A stretch of 64,000 nucleotides of DNA from DAITAZ01 sp036824045. GTDB taxonomy: Bacteria > Pseudomonadota > Gammaproteobacteria > Burkholderiales > Rhodocyclaceae. Under the pieces are notes generated by a model. That model ran no database searches. It worked only from the letters and a program-made list of their open reading frames with translations, and was not told where the DNA came from. Location of the stretch: contig DAITAZ010000011.1 of assembly GCA_036824045.1 (NCBI GenBank), forward strand, positions 24,278 through 88,277, read 5' to 3'. A program made the translations under genes and the position numbers. Below are positions 22,654-31,971 of the stretch, in pieces (within the stretch, counting starts at the first letter, position 1; each line of letters opens with the position of its first letter).

Positions 22654-24771
22654 ATGGTCCCTCGTTCCTGTGCCTTCCATTCCTGTTTCCCCTGGCTCCT
22701 GGGCGCCGTTCTGGCGCTGCTCGGCGCGACCGGCTCGACGCTGGCGGGCGAACTTGATCGCGCCGACATCGCCCGCCGTTTCCCGCCACCGCTGCGGGTG
22801 GGCGAAAAACTGCGGGATGTGCCCGCCTGGCCGCTCACCAGCGAGCTGGAGCCCGAGGCGGGCCCGGTGGCCTACGCCTTTGAATCGATCGACCTTGCCC
22901 CCATCCCCGGTTTTGAGGGCACGCCGCTCAATCTGCTGGTGACGGTGGACCGCAAGGGCAGCTTCATGGACGTGGAGGTGTTGCGCCAGCACGAACCGGT
23001 CTTCCTCAGCGGGCTGGGGGAGGCGCCCCTGCGGGACTTCGTCCGCCAGTACAGCGGGCGCAACCTGCGCCAGAACATCTCCGTGGCCAGCGCCTACGGC
23101 GAGACGCGTGGCGGCGACGGCAACCGGGTGGTGCTCGATGGCGTGGCCAAGGCCACGGCCTCGGTGCGCATCGTCAATCAGACGGTGCTGGCTGCGGCCC
23201 TGGCGGTGGCCCGGGCGCGGCTCGGGTTCGCGCCGCCAGCCAAGGGCGGCGCAGCCCTTGTGCGGCCGGAGGTGTTCGGGCGGCTGGCGTGGGCCGAGCT
23301 ACTGCGGCGCGGGCATGTGGCCAGGCTGGCCTTGACCAATCGGGAGGTGGAGGCGCTTTTTGCCGGCAGCGAGGGCGCAGGCGTGGACGCGGAGGCGCTG
23401 GCCCGGCCGGGCGAGACGTTTCTCGAAGTGTACGTGGCCTATCTCAACGCCCCCACCATCGGGCGCTCGCTGTTGGGGGACACGGATTGGGCGCGGGCCA
23501 TGGTGCGGGCCCAGGACGGGCAGCACCTGTTCTGGATCGCCACCGCGGGGCGGGATGCGCTGGTGGACGAACGTTTCGTTCCCGGCACCACGCCGCCCCG
23601 GCTGGCGTTGAGCCAGGGCGGGCTGCCGCTGGAACTGCGCGATGCGGTGGCGGACCTGCCCTCGCCCGCAGGCGTGCCGGCCCTGAACGCCGCCCGGGTG
23701 TTCCGCGTGCCGGCCGCGGCGGGGCTGGACCCGGGCAAACCCCTGCGCTTTGAATACACCCTGGAGCGTGCACGCGGCCAGATCCTGCCGGTGGTGAGTC
23801 GCGTGCAAGCGAGCTTCGACTACCAGCCCCCGGCGGAACTGTTTGTCTATCCGCCCGAGCCCTTGCCCGAGTGGCTGCTGGCCTGGGCGGGGCGTTGGCC
23901 GGAGCTGACCGTGATCAGTGTGGCGCTGGCCTTGCTCAGCGCGCTGCTCGCCCGGCCCCGCTGGCTGGCGGTGAGCGCCCGGCGATTGCTGTGGTTTCGC
24001 ACCGGGTTCGCCGTGTTCACCCTGGTCTTCATCGGCTGGTGGGCCCAGGGGCAGCTCTCCATCGTTCATCTGACCGGGGCGGTAAAAGCCCTGGCGGCGG
24101 GCCAGGGGTTGGGCAGTTATCTTTACGACCCGGTTTCCCTGCTGCTGATCGCCTTTACCGGAGTGAGCTTCTTCGTTTGGGGGCGGGGCACGTTTTGCGG
24201 CTGGCTGTGTCCCTTCGGTGCCCTGCAGGAGTTGGTGGCTTTGCTGGCGCGGGCGTTGCGGCTGCCCCAGTGGCGCCTGCCCGGGCCTTGGGCGCAGGCC
24301 CTGGCGCGGGGCCGTTACGTGCTGTTGGCGGCCTTGCTCGCGGCGGCCGGCCTGGCCCCGGCCTGGGCGGAGCGGATGGTGGAGATCGAGCCCTTCAAGA
24401 CGGCCATCACGGTGGGCTTCGACCGCTCCTGGCCTTATGTGGCGTGGGCGGTGGCGATGCTGGTGGCGGGTGCCCTGAGCTACAAGTTCTTTTGCCGCTA
24501 CCTCTGCCCGCTGGGCGCGGCGATGGCGCTGGGGGGCCGGCTGCGGCGCTGGAACTGGCTGCCGCGCCGGGCGGAATGCGGCCAGCCCTGCCAGACCTGC
24601 CGCCACCGCTGTGCGTATGACGCGATTGCCGCCGACGGTGCGATCCGCTACGAGGCGTGCTTCCAGTGTCTGGACTGCGTGGGCATTTACCACGATCCCC
24701 AGCGTTGTGCGCCGGTCTTGTTGTACCGCCGCAAGGGGCGGCGCGTGGCGGCCGGACGCGATGGGGGATAG
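22654..24771 (+). CDS. NosR/NirI-family membrane flavo-iron-sulfur protein
   Basis: A 705-residue protein. It has a signal peptide (about 1-31), a periplasmic FMN-binding domain (about 80-200) with a covalent-flavin-like threonine in VAKATASVRI, and several transmembrane helices (about 410-640). Two CxxxCP motifs (CGWLCPFGALQE and CRYLCPLGAAMA) and a C-terminal ferredoxin-like cysteine cluster (CGQPCQTCRHRC, CFQCLDC) follow. NosR passes electrons to, or regulates, nitrous oxide reductase; NirI is the nitrite reductase counterpart. Neither nosZ nor nir genes occur in this window, so the partner is unknown. The start is preceded by GGGAG. Confidence 0.82.
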   Translation: MVPRSCAFHSCFPWLLGAVLALLGATGSTLAGELDRADIARRFPPPLRVGEKLRDVPAWPLTSELEPEAGPVAYAFESIDLAPIPGFEGTPLNLLVTVDRKGSFMDVEVLRQHEPVFLSGLGEAPLRDFVRQYSGRNLRQNISVASAYGETRGGDGNRVVLDGVAKATASVRIVNQTVLAAALAVARARLGFAPPAKGGAALVRPEVFGRLAWAELLRRGHVARLALTNREVEALFAGSEGAGVDAEALARPGETFLEVYVAYLNAPTIGRSLLGDTDWARAMVRAQDGQHLFWIATAGRDALVDERFVPGTTPPRLALSQGGLPLELRDAVADLPSPAGVPALNAARVFRVPAAAGLDPGKPLRFEYTLERARGQILPVVSRVQASFDYQPPAELFVYPPEPLPEWLLAWAGRWPELTVISVALALLSALLARPRWLAVSARRLLWFRTGFAVFTLVFIGWWAQGQLSIVHLTGAVKALAAGQGLGSYLYDPVSLLLIAFTGVSFFVWGRGTFCGWLCPFGALQELVALLARALRLPQWRLPGPWAQALARGRYVLLAALLAAAGLAPAWAERMVEIEPFKTAITVGFDRSWPYVAWAVAMLVAGALSYKFFCRYLCPLGAAMALGGRLRRWNWLPRRAECGQPCQTCRHRCAYDAIAADGAIRYEACFQCLDCVGIYHDPQRCAPVLLYRRKGRRVAAGRDGG

Positions 24772-24937
24772 TCGCAGTTCCGTGACGGGGTTGGCGGGTG
24801 TTTTTTGTGGAAATGGTGTAATCGTCATGTGGCCCTGCTAAACTCCGGGCTCTTTGCCTTCATGGCGTCACGGCTCGAAAAGCCAGTCTGGCCGCCGTGA
24901 GCAGGGCTTCTGGTCAGTATCGTTTCCGGAGTTTCCC

Positions 24938-26209
24938 GTGTCTGCATCCGCTCCCGATCCGGCACCCGCTGCGCCTCAGGGCGCCCGAGTGTGGTTGCGC
25001 GTTTTCCTGCCCTTCGTTGCCGGTTATTTTCTTTCTTACCTGCTGCGCACGGTCAATGCGGTGATCTCGCCCGAGCTCACGGCGGAGCTGGATCTGGGCG
25101 CTGCGGATCTGGGCTTGCTCACCAGCACCTTCTTTCTCGCCTTCGCCCTGGTACAACTGCCCAATGGCGTGTTTCTGGACCGCTTCGGCCCGCGCCGGGT
25201 CGAGGCGGTGTTGCTGCTCTTTGCCGCCGTGGGGGCGCTGCTGTTTGCCGTGGGCAAGGACCTGGGCACTTTCGTCGTCGGCCGGGCCTTGATCGGGCTG
25301 GGCGTTTCGGCGTGCCTGATGGCGGCGTTCAAGGGCCTTTTCCCCTGGTTTCCGGCAGCCAAACAGGCTTCGCTCACGGGCGCCATCATGGCGGTGGGCG
25401 GCCTGGGCGGGTTGATTTCCACCCGCCCGCTGGAGATGGCTTTGCCCCTGCTGGGGTGGCGCGGGGTGTTCCTGGTGGTGGCGTTGCTGGCGGTGCTGGT
25501 GGCCATTGCCCTGCTGCTGATCGCGCCGGACAAGGGCCCGCGGCCTCCGCCGGAACCTTTCCGCCAGCAGATGGCGGCGCTGGGGCAGATCTATCGCAGC
25601 CGGGTGTTCTGGCGTTTTGGCTGGCAAGCGGCGCTCATCGCCGGTGGCAACATGGCGATCCAGGCCTTGTGGGCGGTGCCCTGGCTGATGGACGTGAACC
25701 ACTATTCCCGGCCGCAGGCGGCCCAGCACCTGCAGTTGATGAGCCTGGCCATGGTGGGGGGCTTTATCTTTGTGGCCGCCTTTTCCACGCGGCTGGCCAA
25801 GCGGGGCGTGCCGCCGGTGGTGTTGCTGGGGGCGGGCAGCGTGCTGAGCCTGGCCAGCGGCGCCGGGATGCTGCTGGATCTGGCGCCCAGCGAACTGCTG
25901 TGGATCATGTTCGGGCTGGGCATCAGCCCGGTGAATCTGGCGTTCTCGGTGCTGGGCAGCCATTTTCCGGCCCAGGTTTCGGGCCGGGCGAGCACCGCGC
26001 TCAACCTGATGATCTTTGCCGGTGGCTTCATCATCCAGTGGGGCTTTGGCGGCGTGGTGGATTATCTGGCCGGGCTGGGCTGGGGGCGCACCGAGTCCTT
26101 CCGTGGGGCCTTCACCCTGTTGCTGGCGCTGCAGGCCGCCAGCTTCCTGTGGTTCCTGCTGGCGCGGGAACCCCGGGAGGCGAGCCTGGGCGCCAAGGCG
26201 GCGGGCTGA
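24938..26209 (+). CDS. MFS transporter
   Basis: A 423-residue major facilitator with about 12 predicted membrane helices. The start is GTG 24938, after TCCGGAG. The first cytoplasmic loop carries the family motif as LPNGVFLDRFGPRRVEA, and the helix 1 region is VFLPFVAGYFLSYLLR. The substrate is not identifiable; the sequence lacks the nitrate signature of NarK. It follows the NosR-like gene by 166 bp and converges with a PACE-type efflux gene. Confidence 0.85.
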   Translation: MSASAPDPAPAAPQGARVWLRVFLPFVAGYFLSYLLRTVNAVISPELTAELDLGAADLGLLTSTFFLAFALVQLPNGVFLDRFGPRRVEAVLLLFAAVGALLFAVGKDLGTFVVGRALIGLGVSACLMAAFKGLFPWFPAAKQASLTGAIMAVGGLGGLISTRPLEMALPLLGWRGVFLVVALLAVLVAIALLLIAPDKGPRPPPEPFRQQMAALGQIYRSRVFWRFGWQAALIAGGNMAIQALWAVPWLMDVNHYSRPQAAQHLQLMSLAMVGGFIFVAAFSTRLAKRGVPPVVLLGAGSVLSLASGAGMLLDLAPSELLWIMFGLGISPVNLAFSVLGSHFPAQVSGRASTALNLMIFAGGFIIQWGFGGVVDYLAGLGWGRTESFRGAFTLLLALQAASFLWFLLAREPREASLGAKAAG

Positions 26210-26222
26210 ACAGCGCCCGGAT

Positions 26223-26672
26223 TCAGCGCCCGGGCGGGATGGGAAACACCCGGTCGTAGATGAGGTTGAAGACGAAGGCGTAGGCGGTGTAGGCCAGGGC
26301 GAGGCCGATGTCCGCCACCAGCGCGGCAAACCAGGACAGGCCGGTCCACCACACGATCAGTGGCAGGGTCATGATCAGGATGCCGGCTTCAAAGCCCACC
26401 GCCTGCAGGGCGCGCAGACTCCATGGGCGGCGGTCGGCGGTGCGGCCGGTGAGCCGGCCCTCCACCCAGTCGAAGGCCGTGTTGTAGGCGCCATTCCACA
26501 GGGCGGCGATCAGCGCCGCCACCGCCAGCAGCCCCAGGGATGATCCGGGCGAAACGCCGGCCAGCCAGGAAAACGGCGGCGTGATGAGCAACAGCCCGCC
26601 GATCTCGAACATCAGCACCTGGCGGATGCGGTCGGGGAGGCTGCGCAGCGGCGGCTGGGATGGGCTGGACAT
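26223..26672 (-). CDS. PACE-family (AceI-like) efflux transporter, tandem BTP repeats
   Basis: A 149-residue protein with four membrane helices arranged as two bacterial transmembrane pair repeats. Each repeat begins with a helix holding a conserved acidic residue: RIRQVLMFEIGGLLL, then RALQAVGFEAGILIM. Both have the family's R...FE.G pattern, and W-x-x-x-N/F turns follow (LWNGAYNTAFDW; FVFNLIYDRVFP). PACE proteins export biocides or polyamines by proton antiport. The start at 26672 gives MSSPSQ; an in-frame ATG four codons upstream is less likely. Confidence 0.85.
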   Translation of the reverse strand: MSSPSQPPLRSLPDRIRQVLMFEIGGLLLITPPFSWLAGVSPGSSLGLLAVAALIAALWNGAYNTAFDWVEGRLTGRTADRRPWSLRALQAVGFEAGILIMTLPLIVWWTGLSWFAALVADIGLALAYTAYAFVFNLIYDRVFPIPPGR

Positions 26673-26750
26673 GGGCGGGCGCAAGGCGAACCGACATTTT
26701 CCACCGCCGGCTCCCCGCCGCCAAGCCAGGGCGCCCGATGCGGGGCTTGA

Positions 26751-27902
26751 TCAGTCGCGTGTGACTTCGGAGGGGAGCGGGCCCTGCCCCGCCAGCCACA
26801 GGTAAGCCCGCGAGAAGGCCTCGGCCACGCCGGGCCAGCCAAAATCCCGCAACACCCATTCCCGGCCCCGCGCGCCCATCGCGCCCAGCTCCGCCCCGTC
26901 CGTGGCCAGCGCCAGACCCAGGGCCTGCGTCAGGGGCGCTTCGCCGATGTCGGTCCACCAGCCGCAGCCATGGGTTTCCAGCCCCTGCCAGGGCGCGCCC
27001 CGGGTGGTGATCACCGGCACGCCGCAGGCCAGGGCTTCGGCCACCACCAGACCGAAGTTCTCGCTGTAGGTGGGCAGCAGGAAGAGTTGTGCGCTGGCGT
27101 AGAGTGCCCATTTGTCCGCGTCGTCCACCGGGCCGGTGCAGCGGATGCCCGATCCCGCCTGCAGCCGGCTGATCTCCTGCTCCACCACGTGCCGGTAGCC
27201 GCCTTCGTCGGGGCCGGTGATGAGGAGTTCCCAGCCGGCGGGATCGAGCCGGGCCCAGGCGCGGACCAGATCCAGCACGCCCTTTTTCGGGTGGAGGCGG
27301 CTGAGAAAGAGCGCCCGGCGCGGCCCGGCGGGGCGGGCCTGCGCCGGCAGCGGCGCGGGCGGGAAGTCGATGCCATTGGGAATGACCGCCACCGGGTTGG
27401 TCAGCCCCAGGCGGCGGATGTCCCGGAGTTCCTGCTCGGCCGTGGCGTGGAGCAGGGCGGCGCGGCGGAAATCGCCGCCCTGGTAACCCAGCCAGGCCAG
27501 CCGTTTCTTGGCCCGGCCCTGGTTGAGCGACCAGCGGTCGAGCATGCCGTGCACGCTCACCACCCGGGGCAGCCCGAGTTCCCGGGCAAACAGCGCCATG
27601 GCGTGGTTGTTGGGCAGCCACACCCCGTGGTCGTGGGCGATGGCCACGTCCGGATGGTGGTTGCCCAGGTGGGCCAGACGGTCGTAGAAGGCGGCGATCC
27701 GCTGCAGACCGCTGGCCGCCCAGACCGGCTGCAGATCCACCCGGTGGTCGGCCGGCAGGAACTGGGGCACGCCCGGTTGCACCTGGGTCACCAGATGCAC
27801 CTGATGGCCCAGGGCGACGAGCTGGTCGCTTAGCGCGGGCACGCAGCGTGCCGTGCCGCCGGTGTCCTTGGCCAGATGGGCAATCGCGTGAATGATCCGC
27901 AT
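26751..27902 (-). CDS. GT4-family glycosyltransferase
   Basis: A 383-residue GT-B enzyme starting with MRIIHAIAHL. The N-terminal acceptor domain includes DTGGTARCV. The C-terminal donor domain has FLSRLHPKKG, ITGPDEGG and the retaining-enzyme block YSENFGLVVAEALACG with its two glutamates. It probably transfers a nucleotide sugar to a surface polysaccharide. It lies on the same strand as the capsule locus but is separated from the kpsC-like gene by a 408-bp non-coding stretch, so it may have its own promoter. Confidence 0.87.
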   Translation of the reverse strand: MRIIHAIAHLAKDTGGTARCVPALSDQLVALGHQVHLVTQVQPGVPQFLPADHRVDLQPVWAASGLQRIAAFYDRLAHLGNHHPDVAIAHDHGVWLPNNHAMALFARELGLPRVVSVHGMLDRWSLNQGRAKKRLAWLGYQGGDFRRAALLHATAEQELRDIRRLGLTNPVAVIPNGIDFPPAPLPAQARPAGPRRALFLSRLHPKKGVLDLVRAWARLDPAGWELLITGPDEGGYRHVVEQEISRLQAGSGIRCTGPVDDADKWALYASAQLFLLPTYSENFGLVVAEALACGVPVITTRGAPWQGLETHGCGWWTDIGEAPLTQALGLALATDGAELGAMGARGREWVLRDFGWPGVAEAFSRAYLWLAGQGPLPSEVTRD

Positions 27903-28310
27903 GGTGCCAGTTGCAAGAGTGATCGCTTCGACGGTTTGGCTTGCAGGATGGGGCTGTTCGCGACACCCCCCGCTGCAGGGTAGGGTGTCTATCTCAGCAT
28001 GGATGGCGCCGGGCGTGGATAAAAATTGTTTCCACGATGGCGCCGGGGCGGCGGTGGCTGGATGTCCGGGGGGAGGAGGCGCCGGTCTGGCGGGCGCGTT
28101 GCGTGCGCCCACTACCGGCGCTTTCTTTCCCCGGGCTTGCATGGTGCGATGGCGGGTCGCCCCGACGGCAACATCGGCGGCGGACGGGGCGGCGGCAGGC
28201 CGGTCTGGGGAAATCGCTGCCTGACGGGGGGTGGGCGTGGCGGCGGGGCTGGGGAGCCCCCGGGGCGATGCGCGCGCGTTATTGCGGCTTTGATACCTGT
28301 TGCGACAACC
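27903..28310. other. Non-coding interval between the GT4 gene and the kpsC-like gene
   Basis: About 408 bp with no supported gene on either strand. It is slightly AT-enriched near 28018-28032 (GATAAAAATTGTTTCC), which is the best place for a minus-strand promoter of the glycosyltransferase gene. No clear terminator, repeat or RNA was seen. Confidence 0.4.
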
Positions 28311-30314
28311 TCAGGCCCCCAGGTAGCCCAGATTGCGGGCGGCGCGCCACAGCCGGCGCCACAAGGGAAGGGGGGTGGGGCCCTGCTGGCGCCAGGCGAG
28401 CAGTTCCGTCAGGGCCCGCTCAGGGGTGGTGAAGCGTCCGCTGACGCGGCTCACGTAGGCCGGGTAGAGGATGAGCACGCCGGCGATGAGTTCGTCCAGG
28501 GTCAGCCGCCGGGTGCGGCGGGGCACCGGATGCGGGTCCCGGGTCAGGCCCCAGCCACTGTAGAAGGGCTGGCCGTAGGCGGTGACGGGCTTGCCACGCA
28601 TGAGGGCCTCGAAGCCGGCCAGCGAGGTGAGCACATGGACTTCGTCCACCTCGGTCAGCAGTTCTCCCATGGCGGCGTCGGTGACGATTTCGTTGCACCA
28701 GCGGCTGGCCGTGTCTTCGGCCTGGCCCTCCCGGCGCAAGCCGGCCAGCACGTCCGGGTGGGGCTTGTAGAGCACGAAGGCGTCCGGATTGGCGGCCCGC
28801 ACGGCCTGCAGCAGCCCCAGGTTGGTGCGGATGCCGGGGGCGCCGTAGCGGATGGACGCATCGCTTTCCACCTGGCCGGGCACCAGGATCACCCGCTCGT
28901 CGGTGCCGGGGCGCTGCCACGGCCGGCTGCCCACGTTGTACTTGGTGAGCCCGTGGGCAACGATGTCTTGCCGCAGCGCCCGCGCCCGCTCCAGCAGGCA
29001 GGCGTCGAATTCCGCGTGCTGCAGCAGGTGCTCCAGGTCGGAGGGGCGGGTGGCGTCGTAATAGATGCCCCGGCTGTCCATCACCCAGGAGAGCGGGCGT
29101 ACCAGATCGGCACCCAGGCCCACGGAACGCAGAAAACCGTCTTCCAGGCGGATCAGGCGGCTTTCCTGCTCGTGATGGGCGGGCACCGCCCGCCGGCCCC
29201 AGACCGCCAGGGTGGCGCCCGCGGGGGCGTGTTCGGCCTTGCGCACCAGCTTCACCTGGCTGCCCTGGAAGAAACTGCGCACGATGGGCCGCTTCCAGCG
29301 GGAAAAGCCTGCCGCATGGATGTGCGGCGGGAAGCGGCGGCGCATGTGCCGCTGCAGGGCGAGGTGGGCGAGCACGGTTTCCACCTCGCAGCGCAGGCCG
29401 GTTTCCGGGTCCACATAGCGGGGGTAGTCCACCAGTGCGGCGTGGACCAGGTGTTCCAGGGGCATGGGCTGGCGGCGCCCGGGGGGCGGGAGTTCGTCCG
29501 TCGTCAGGCCCCAGCCGGCATAGAAGGGCATGCCAAAGGTGCGCACGGGCTTGCCCCAGAGCAGGCCCTCGAACCCCATCTGGGAGGTGACGGTGTAGAC
29601 CGCTTCGGCCCGGGCGAGCAGATCGGCCGGGTGCACGTCTTCCCCCAGCACCAGGATGCGCGGGTTGCGGGCCAGGGCGAAGACGTCGAAATGCGCCCGC
29701 TTGCGGCCGGCAAAGACCTCCGGATGCACCTTGAGGAGAATGCGCGAATCGGGGTGTTCCGCCAGCGCCGCCTCCAGCATGCGGCTGAAGCTGCGGGCAT
29801 CGGCCTGCCCGAAGGCGATGGAGGCATCGCCCGCGGTCTGGTCCACCACCAGCACGAAGCGTTCCGGCAGGCCGGGAGGCGCCTCGGGCGCGTGGTTGTA
29901 CTTGGACACGCCCCCCGCCCGCCAGGCGTGCATCAGCCTTTGGGCCCGGGCGGCCTCGGCCGGCAGCAGGGGGCGACGGATCAGTTCTTCCAGCCGGCTG
30001 GGCTGGCTGGCGTCGTAATAGATCCCCAGATCGTCCTGGACCAGGGACAGCGGCGGATCCTTGGCGCCGATATCCACCGAGCGCAGGAACCCGTCTTCCA
30101 CCCGCAGCAGGGGCAGGCCGCGCGCGGCGGCGTAGCGTTCCGCCTTGCCCGCGCTGGGTTTGCGCCCCCAGGCCAGAATTGCCGTCAGTCCCGGCAGGTC
30201 TTGCCCCGGCCTGAGCACCGGCACGCCCAGCAGCGCGGACAGGCCGGGCAGGGTGGCGATGGCGCGGGAGAGGGCAACGCAGGCGACAGGAGCGAGAGGG
30301 GGCCGGGCGGACAT
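28311..30314 (-). CDS. kpsC: Capsule polysaccharide beta-KDO transferase, KpsC-like
   Basis: A 667-residue protein made of two homologous GT-B-like halves (about 1-320 and 350-667). Each has an EDGFLRSV motif, GIYYDA, SKYN or TKYN, a KPHP/KVHP-type block and a GKPV..G.PFY.GWGLT block. KpsC uses its two modules to add alternating beta-linked KDO residues to the lipid terminus on which group 2 capsules are built. The presence of KDO synthesis and ABC export genes upstream on the same strand fits this. No separate KpsS gene is found; the 1190-residue protein upstream may supply that activity. Confidence 0.9.
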   Translation of the reverse strand: MSARPPLAPVACVALSRAIATLPGLSALLGVPVLRPGQDLPGLTAILAWGRKPSAGKAERYAAARGLPLLRVEDGFLRSVDIGAKDPPLSLVQDDLGIYYDASQPSRLEELIRRPLLPAEAARAQRLMHAWRAGGVSKYNHAPEAPPGLPERFVLVVDQTAGDASIAFGQADARSFSRMLEAALAEHPDSRILLKVHPEVFAGRKRAHFDVFALARNPRILVLGEDVHPADLLARAEAVYTVTSQMGFEGLLWGKPVRTFGMPFYAGWGLTTDELPPPGRRQPMPLEHLVHAALVDYPRYVDPETGLRCEVETVLAHLALQRHMRRRFPPHIHAAGFSRWKRPIVRSFFQGSQVKLVRKAEHAPAGATLAVWGRRAVPAHHEQESRLIRLEDGFLRSVGLGADLVRPLSWVMDSRGIYYDATRPSDLEHLLQHAEFDACLLERARALRQDIVAHGLTKYNVGSRPWQRPGTDERVILVPGQVESDASIRYGAPGIRTNLGLLQAVRAANPDAFVLYKPHPDVLAGLRREGQAEDTASRWCNEIVTDAAMGELLTEVDEVHVLTSLAGFEALMRGKPVTAYGQPFYSGWGLTRDPHPVPRRTRRLTLDELIAGVLILYPAYVSRVSGRFTTPERALTELLAWRQQGPTPLPLWRRLWRAARNLGYLGA

Positions 30315-30472
30315 GGCGGCGGGACGGGCGATGATGTCCCGCCAAGGCTAGCAGCCGCGGTGGCGCCGGGCTGGGCCGATAACCCGGCATTTTGTCCGGC
30401 TGTTTTGCCGGGCAGGGCGCCTCGTAGAGCGGGGGGCCGGGGCGTCCCCCGGGTTCGCCCGGGGGCTGGGCG

Positions 30473-31804
30473 CTACTGGGCCGCGCCGTGCATCACCTTG
30501 GCAAAGCCCTGGGCGGTGGTGGCCACGTCCAGCTTGCCCTGGGCCGCCAGGATGCGGTCCGCCAGTTCGCGGAAGGCGCCATGGCCGCCGCTGTGCTGGA
30601 GCACGCCGCTCACCGCGTCTTTCACATAGGAAGCGGCATCGGCCACGGTGTAGCTCAATCCGCAGGCGGCAAACATGGGCAGGTCGATACTGTCGTCGCC
30701 AATGCAGGCCGTCTGTTCCCGGGTCACCCCCAGATCGGCCATGATGGCCTGGCAGGCTTCGAACTTGTCTTTGACCCCCAGGCGGCTGGCGGAGAAGCCC
30801 AGATCGGCCACCCGCTTGCGCAGCGTGGCTGAATCCCGTCCGGACAGCGCGGCCACCCGGATGCCACATTCTTCAAGCATGCGGATGCCCAGACCATCCC
30901 GCACGTGGAAGCGCTTGATGCACTCGCCGGTTTCGTCGTACCAGATCGAGCCGTCGGTGAGCACGCCGTCCACATCCGTAATCACCAGGCGGACCGCAGC
31001 GAGGGGATCGTGTTCCATCGGGTCCGGCTTGCCTGCCAGCAGGGCGCGGACCCGCTCCTGGCAGGCCGGCGTATCAACGCCCGGCCCGGTGGGCTCGACT
31101 TCGATCACCTTGATCGCGATGCCGGCGGCCATGAGCCGGAGCTGTTCCAGCAGTTCGGCTTCCTCCAGCATTGGCCGGGAGAGCTCGCGAAAGCGAGCCA
31201 GGACGTCGCGCCGATAAGCATAGACACCCACGTGTTTGAGATATCGCGCCGCCTCCGGGTTGCGGGCGTAGGGGATCGGCGACCGGCTGAAATACAGCGC
31301 CCGGTTGTCCTGGTCCCGCACCACCTTCACGCAATTGGGGTTGGCGGCTTCCCGGGCGGAAATGGCATGGCAGAGCGTGCCGACGGGAATCGAGGTATCG
31401 CTCGCCATCAGATCGGCCAGCGCGCCGATATCCCCGGGGCGGATCAGCGGCTCATCGCCCTGCACGTTGATATACACATCCGCAGGCCATTGCTGCATGA
31501 CCTCCGCCAGCCGATCGGTTCCGGACTCGTGGTGCGGAGAGGTCATCATCGCCACGCCACCGAAACGCTCCACGGCCTCCAGCACCTTCTCGTGATCGGT
31601 GGCCACGACGATCCCCGCAATGCCCGGCACTTGAGCCGCGCGCTCGTACACATGCTGGATCATGGGCTTGCCCAGCAGGTCCGCCAGCGGTTTGCCCGGA
31701 AGGCGGCTGGAGCCATACCGGGCCGGGATCACGATCAAGGTACGGACTTGGCTGGGGCCCGTGTTTCCCGCGCCGTCCCCGGGGGTAAGCCGTTCGGTAT
31801 GCAT
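30473..31804 (-). CDS. Fused CMP-KDO synthetase / KDO-8-phosphate phosphatase (KdsB-KdsC)
   Basis: A 443-residue bifunctional protein. Residues about 20-262 form 3-deoxy-manno-octulosonate cytidylyltransferase, with nucleotide loop IPARYGSSRLPGKPL, NVQGDEPLI and SRSPIPYARNP. Residues about 270-443 form the KdsC-type HAD phosphatase, with nucleophile Asp277 and Asp279 in TDVDGVLTDG, then ALSGRDSATLRKR and GDDSIDLPM. The two steps, phosphate removal from KDO-8-P and CMP activation of KDO, are consecutive, so fusion makes metabolic sense. It lies just upstream of kpsC and 167 bp after kdsA, from which a terminator separates it. Confidence 0.9.
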   Translation of the reverse strand: MHTERLTPGDGAGNTGPSQVRTLIVIPARYGSSRLPGKPLADLLGKPMIQHVYERAAQVPGIAGIVVATDHEKVLEAVERFGGVAMMTSPHHESGTDRLAEVMQQWPADVYINVQGDEPLIRPGDIGALADLMASDTSIPVGTLCHAISAREAANPNCVKVVRDQDNRALYFSRSPIPYARNPEAARYLKHVGVYAYRRDVLARFRELSRPMLEEAELLEQLRLMAAGIAIKVIEVEPTGPGVDTPACQERVRALLAGKPDPMEHDPLAAVRLVITDVDGVLTDGSIWYDETGECIKRFHVRDGLGIRMLEECGIRVAALSGRDSATLRKRVADLGFSASRLGVKDKFEACQAIMADLGVTREQTACIGDDSIDLPMFAACGLSYTVADAASYVKDAVSGVLQHSGGHGAFRELADRILAAQGKLDVATTAQGFAKVMHGAAQ

Positions 31805-31854
31805 GGACTGTTCCTGCGTCTGAGTGAAAACACACCCCTAAAGGATGCCTTGCG

Positions 31855-31884
31855 AAAAAACATGGCGGCCTTCACAGCCGCCAT
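31855..31884 (-). terminator. Intrinsic terminator after kdsA
   Basis: Read on the minus strand, an 8-bp perfect stem (ATGGCGGC with GCCGCCAT, forward 31862-31869 and 31877-31884, 7-nt loop) is followed by G and six T. It lies about 90 bp after the kdsA stop and 50 bp before the kdsB-kdsC start, splitting the capsule cluster into two transcription units or attenuating the second. Confidence 0.8.
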
Positions 31885-31971
31885 ACCCGGATGGTCGCAA
31901 ATCCGGCACCTTTCTGGAAGGGGGCGGCACGGCAACGGGAGGCCGCTCGCCCCGGACCGGAAGCGCGCCCC

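Noticed and set aside
28026..30629. An 867-codon plus-strand open frame opposite kpsC
   Set aside because: It is the antisense shadow of kpsC, compositionally biased and without domain features.
31804..31862. Possible alternative start of KdsB-KdsC at an internal codon near IPARYGSS
   Set aside because: The annotated ATG gives only about 20 extra residues and there is no better ribosome site inside; the upstream start was kept.
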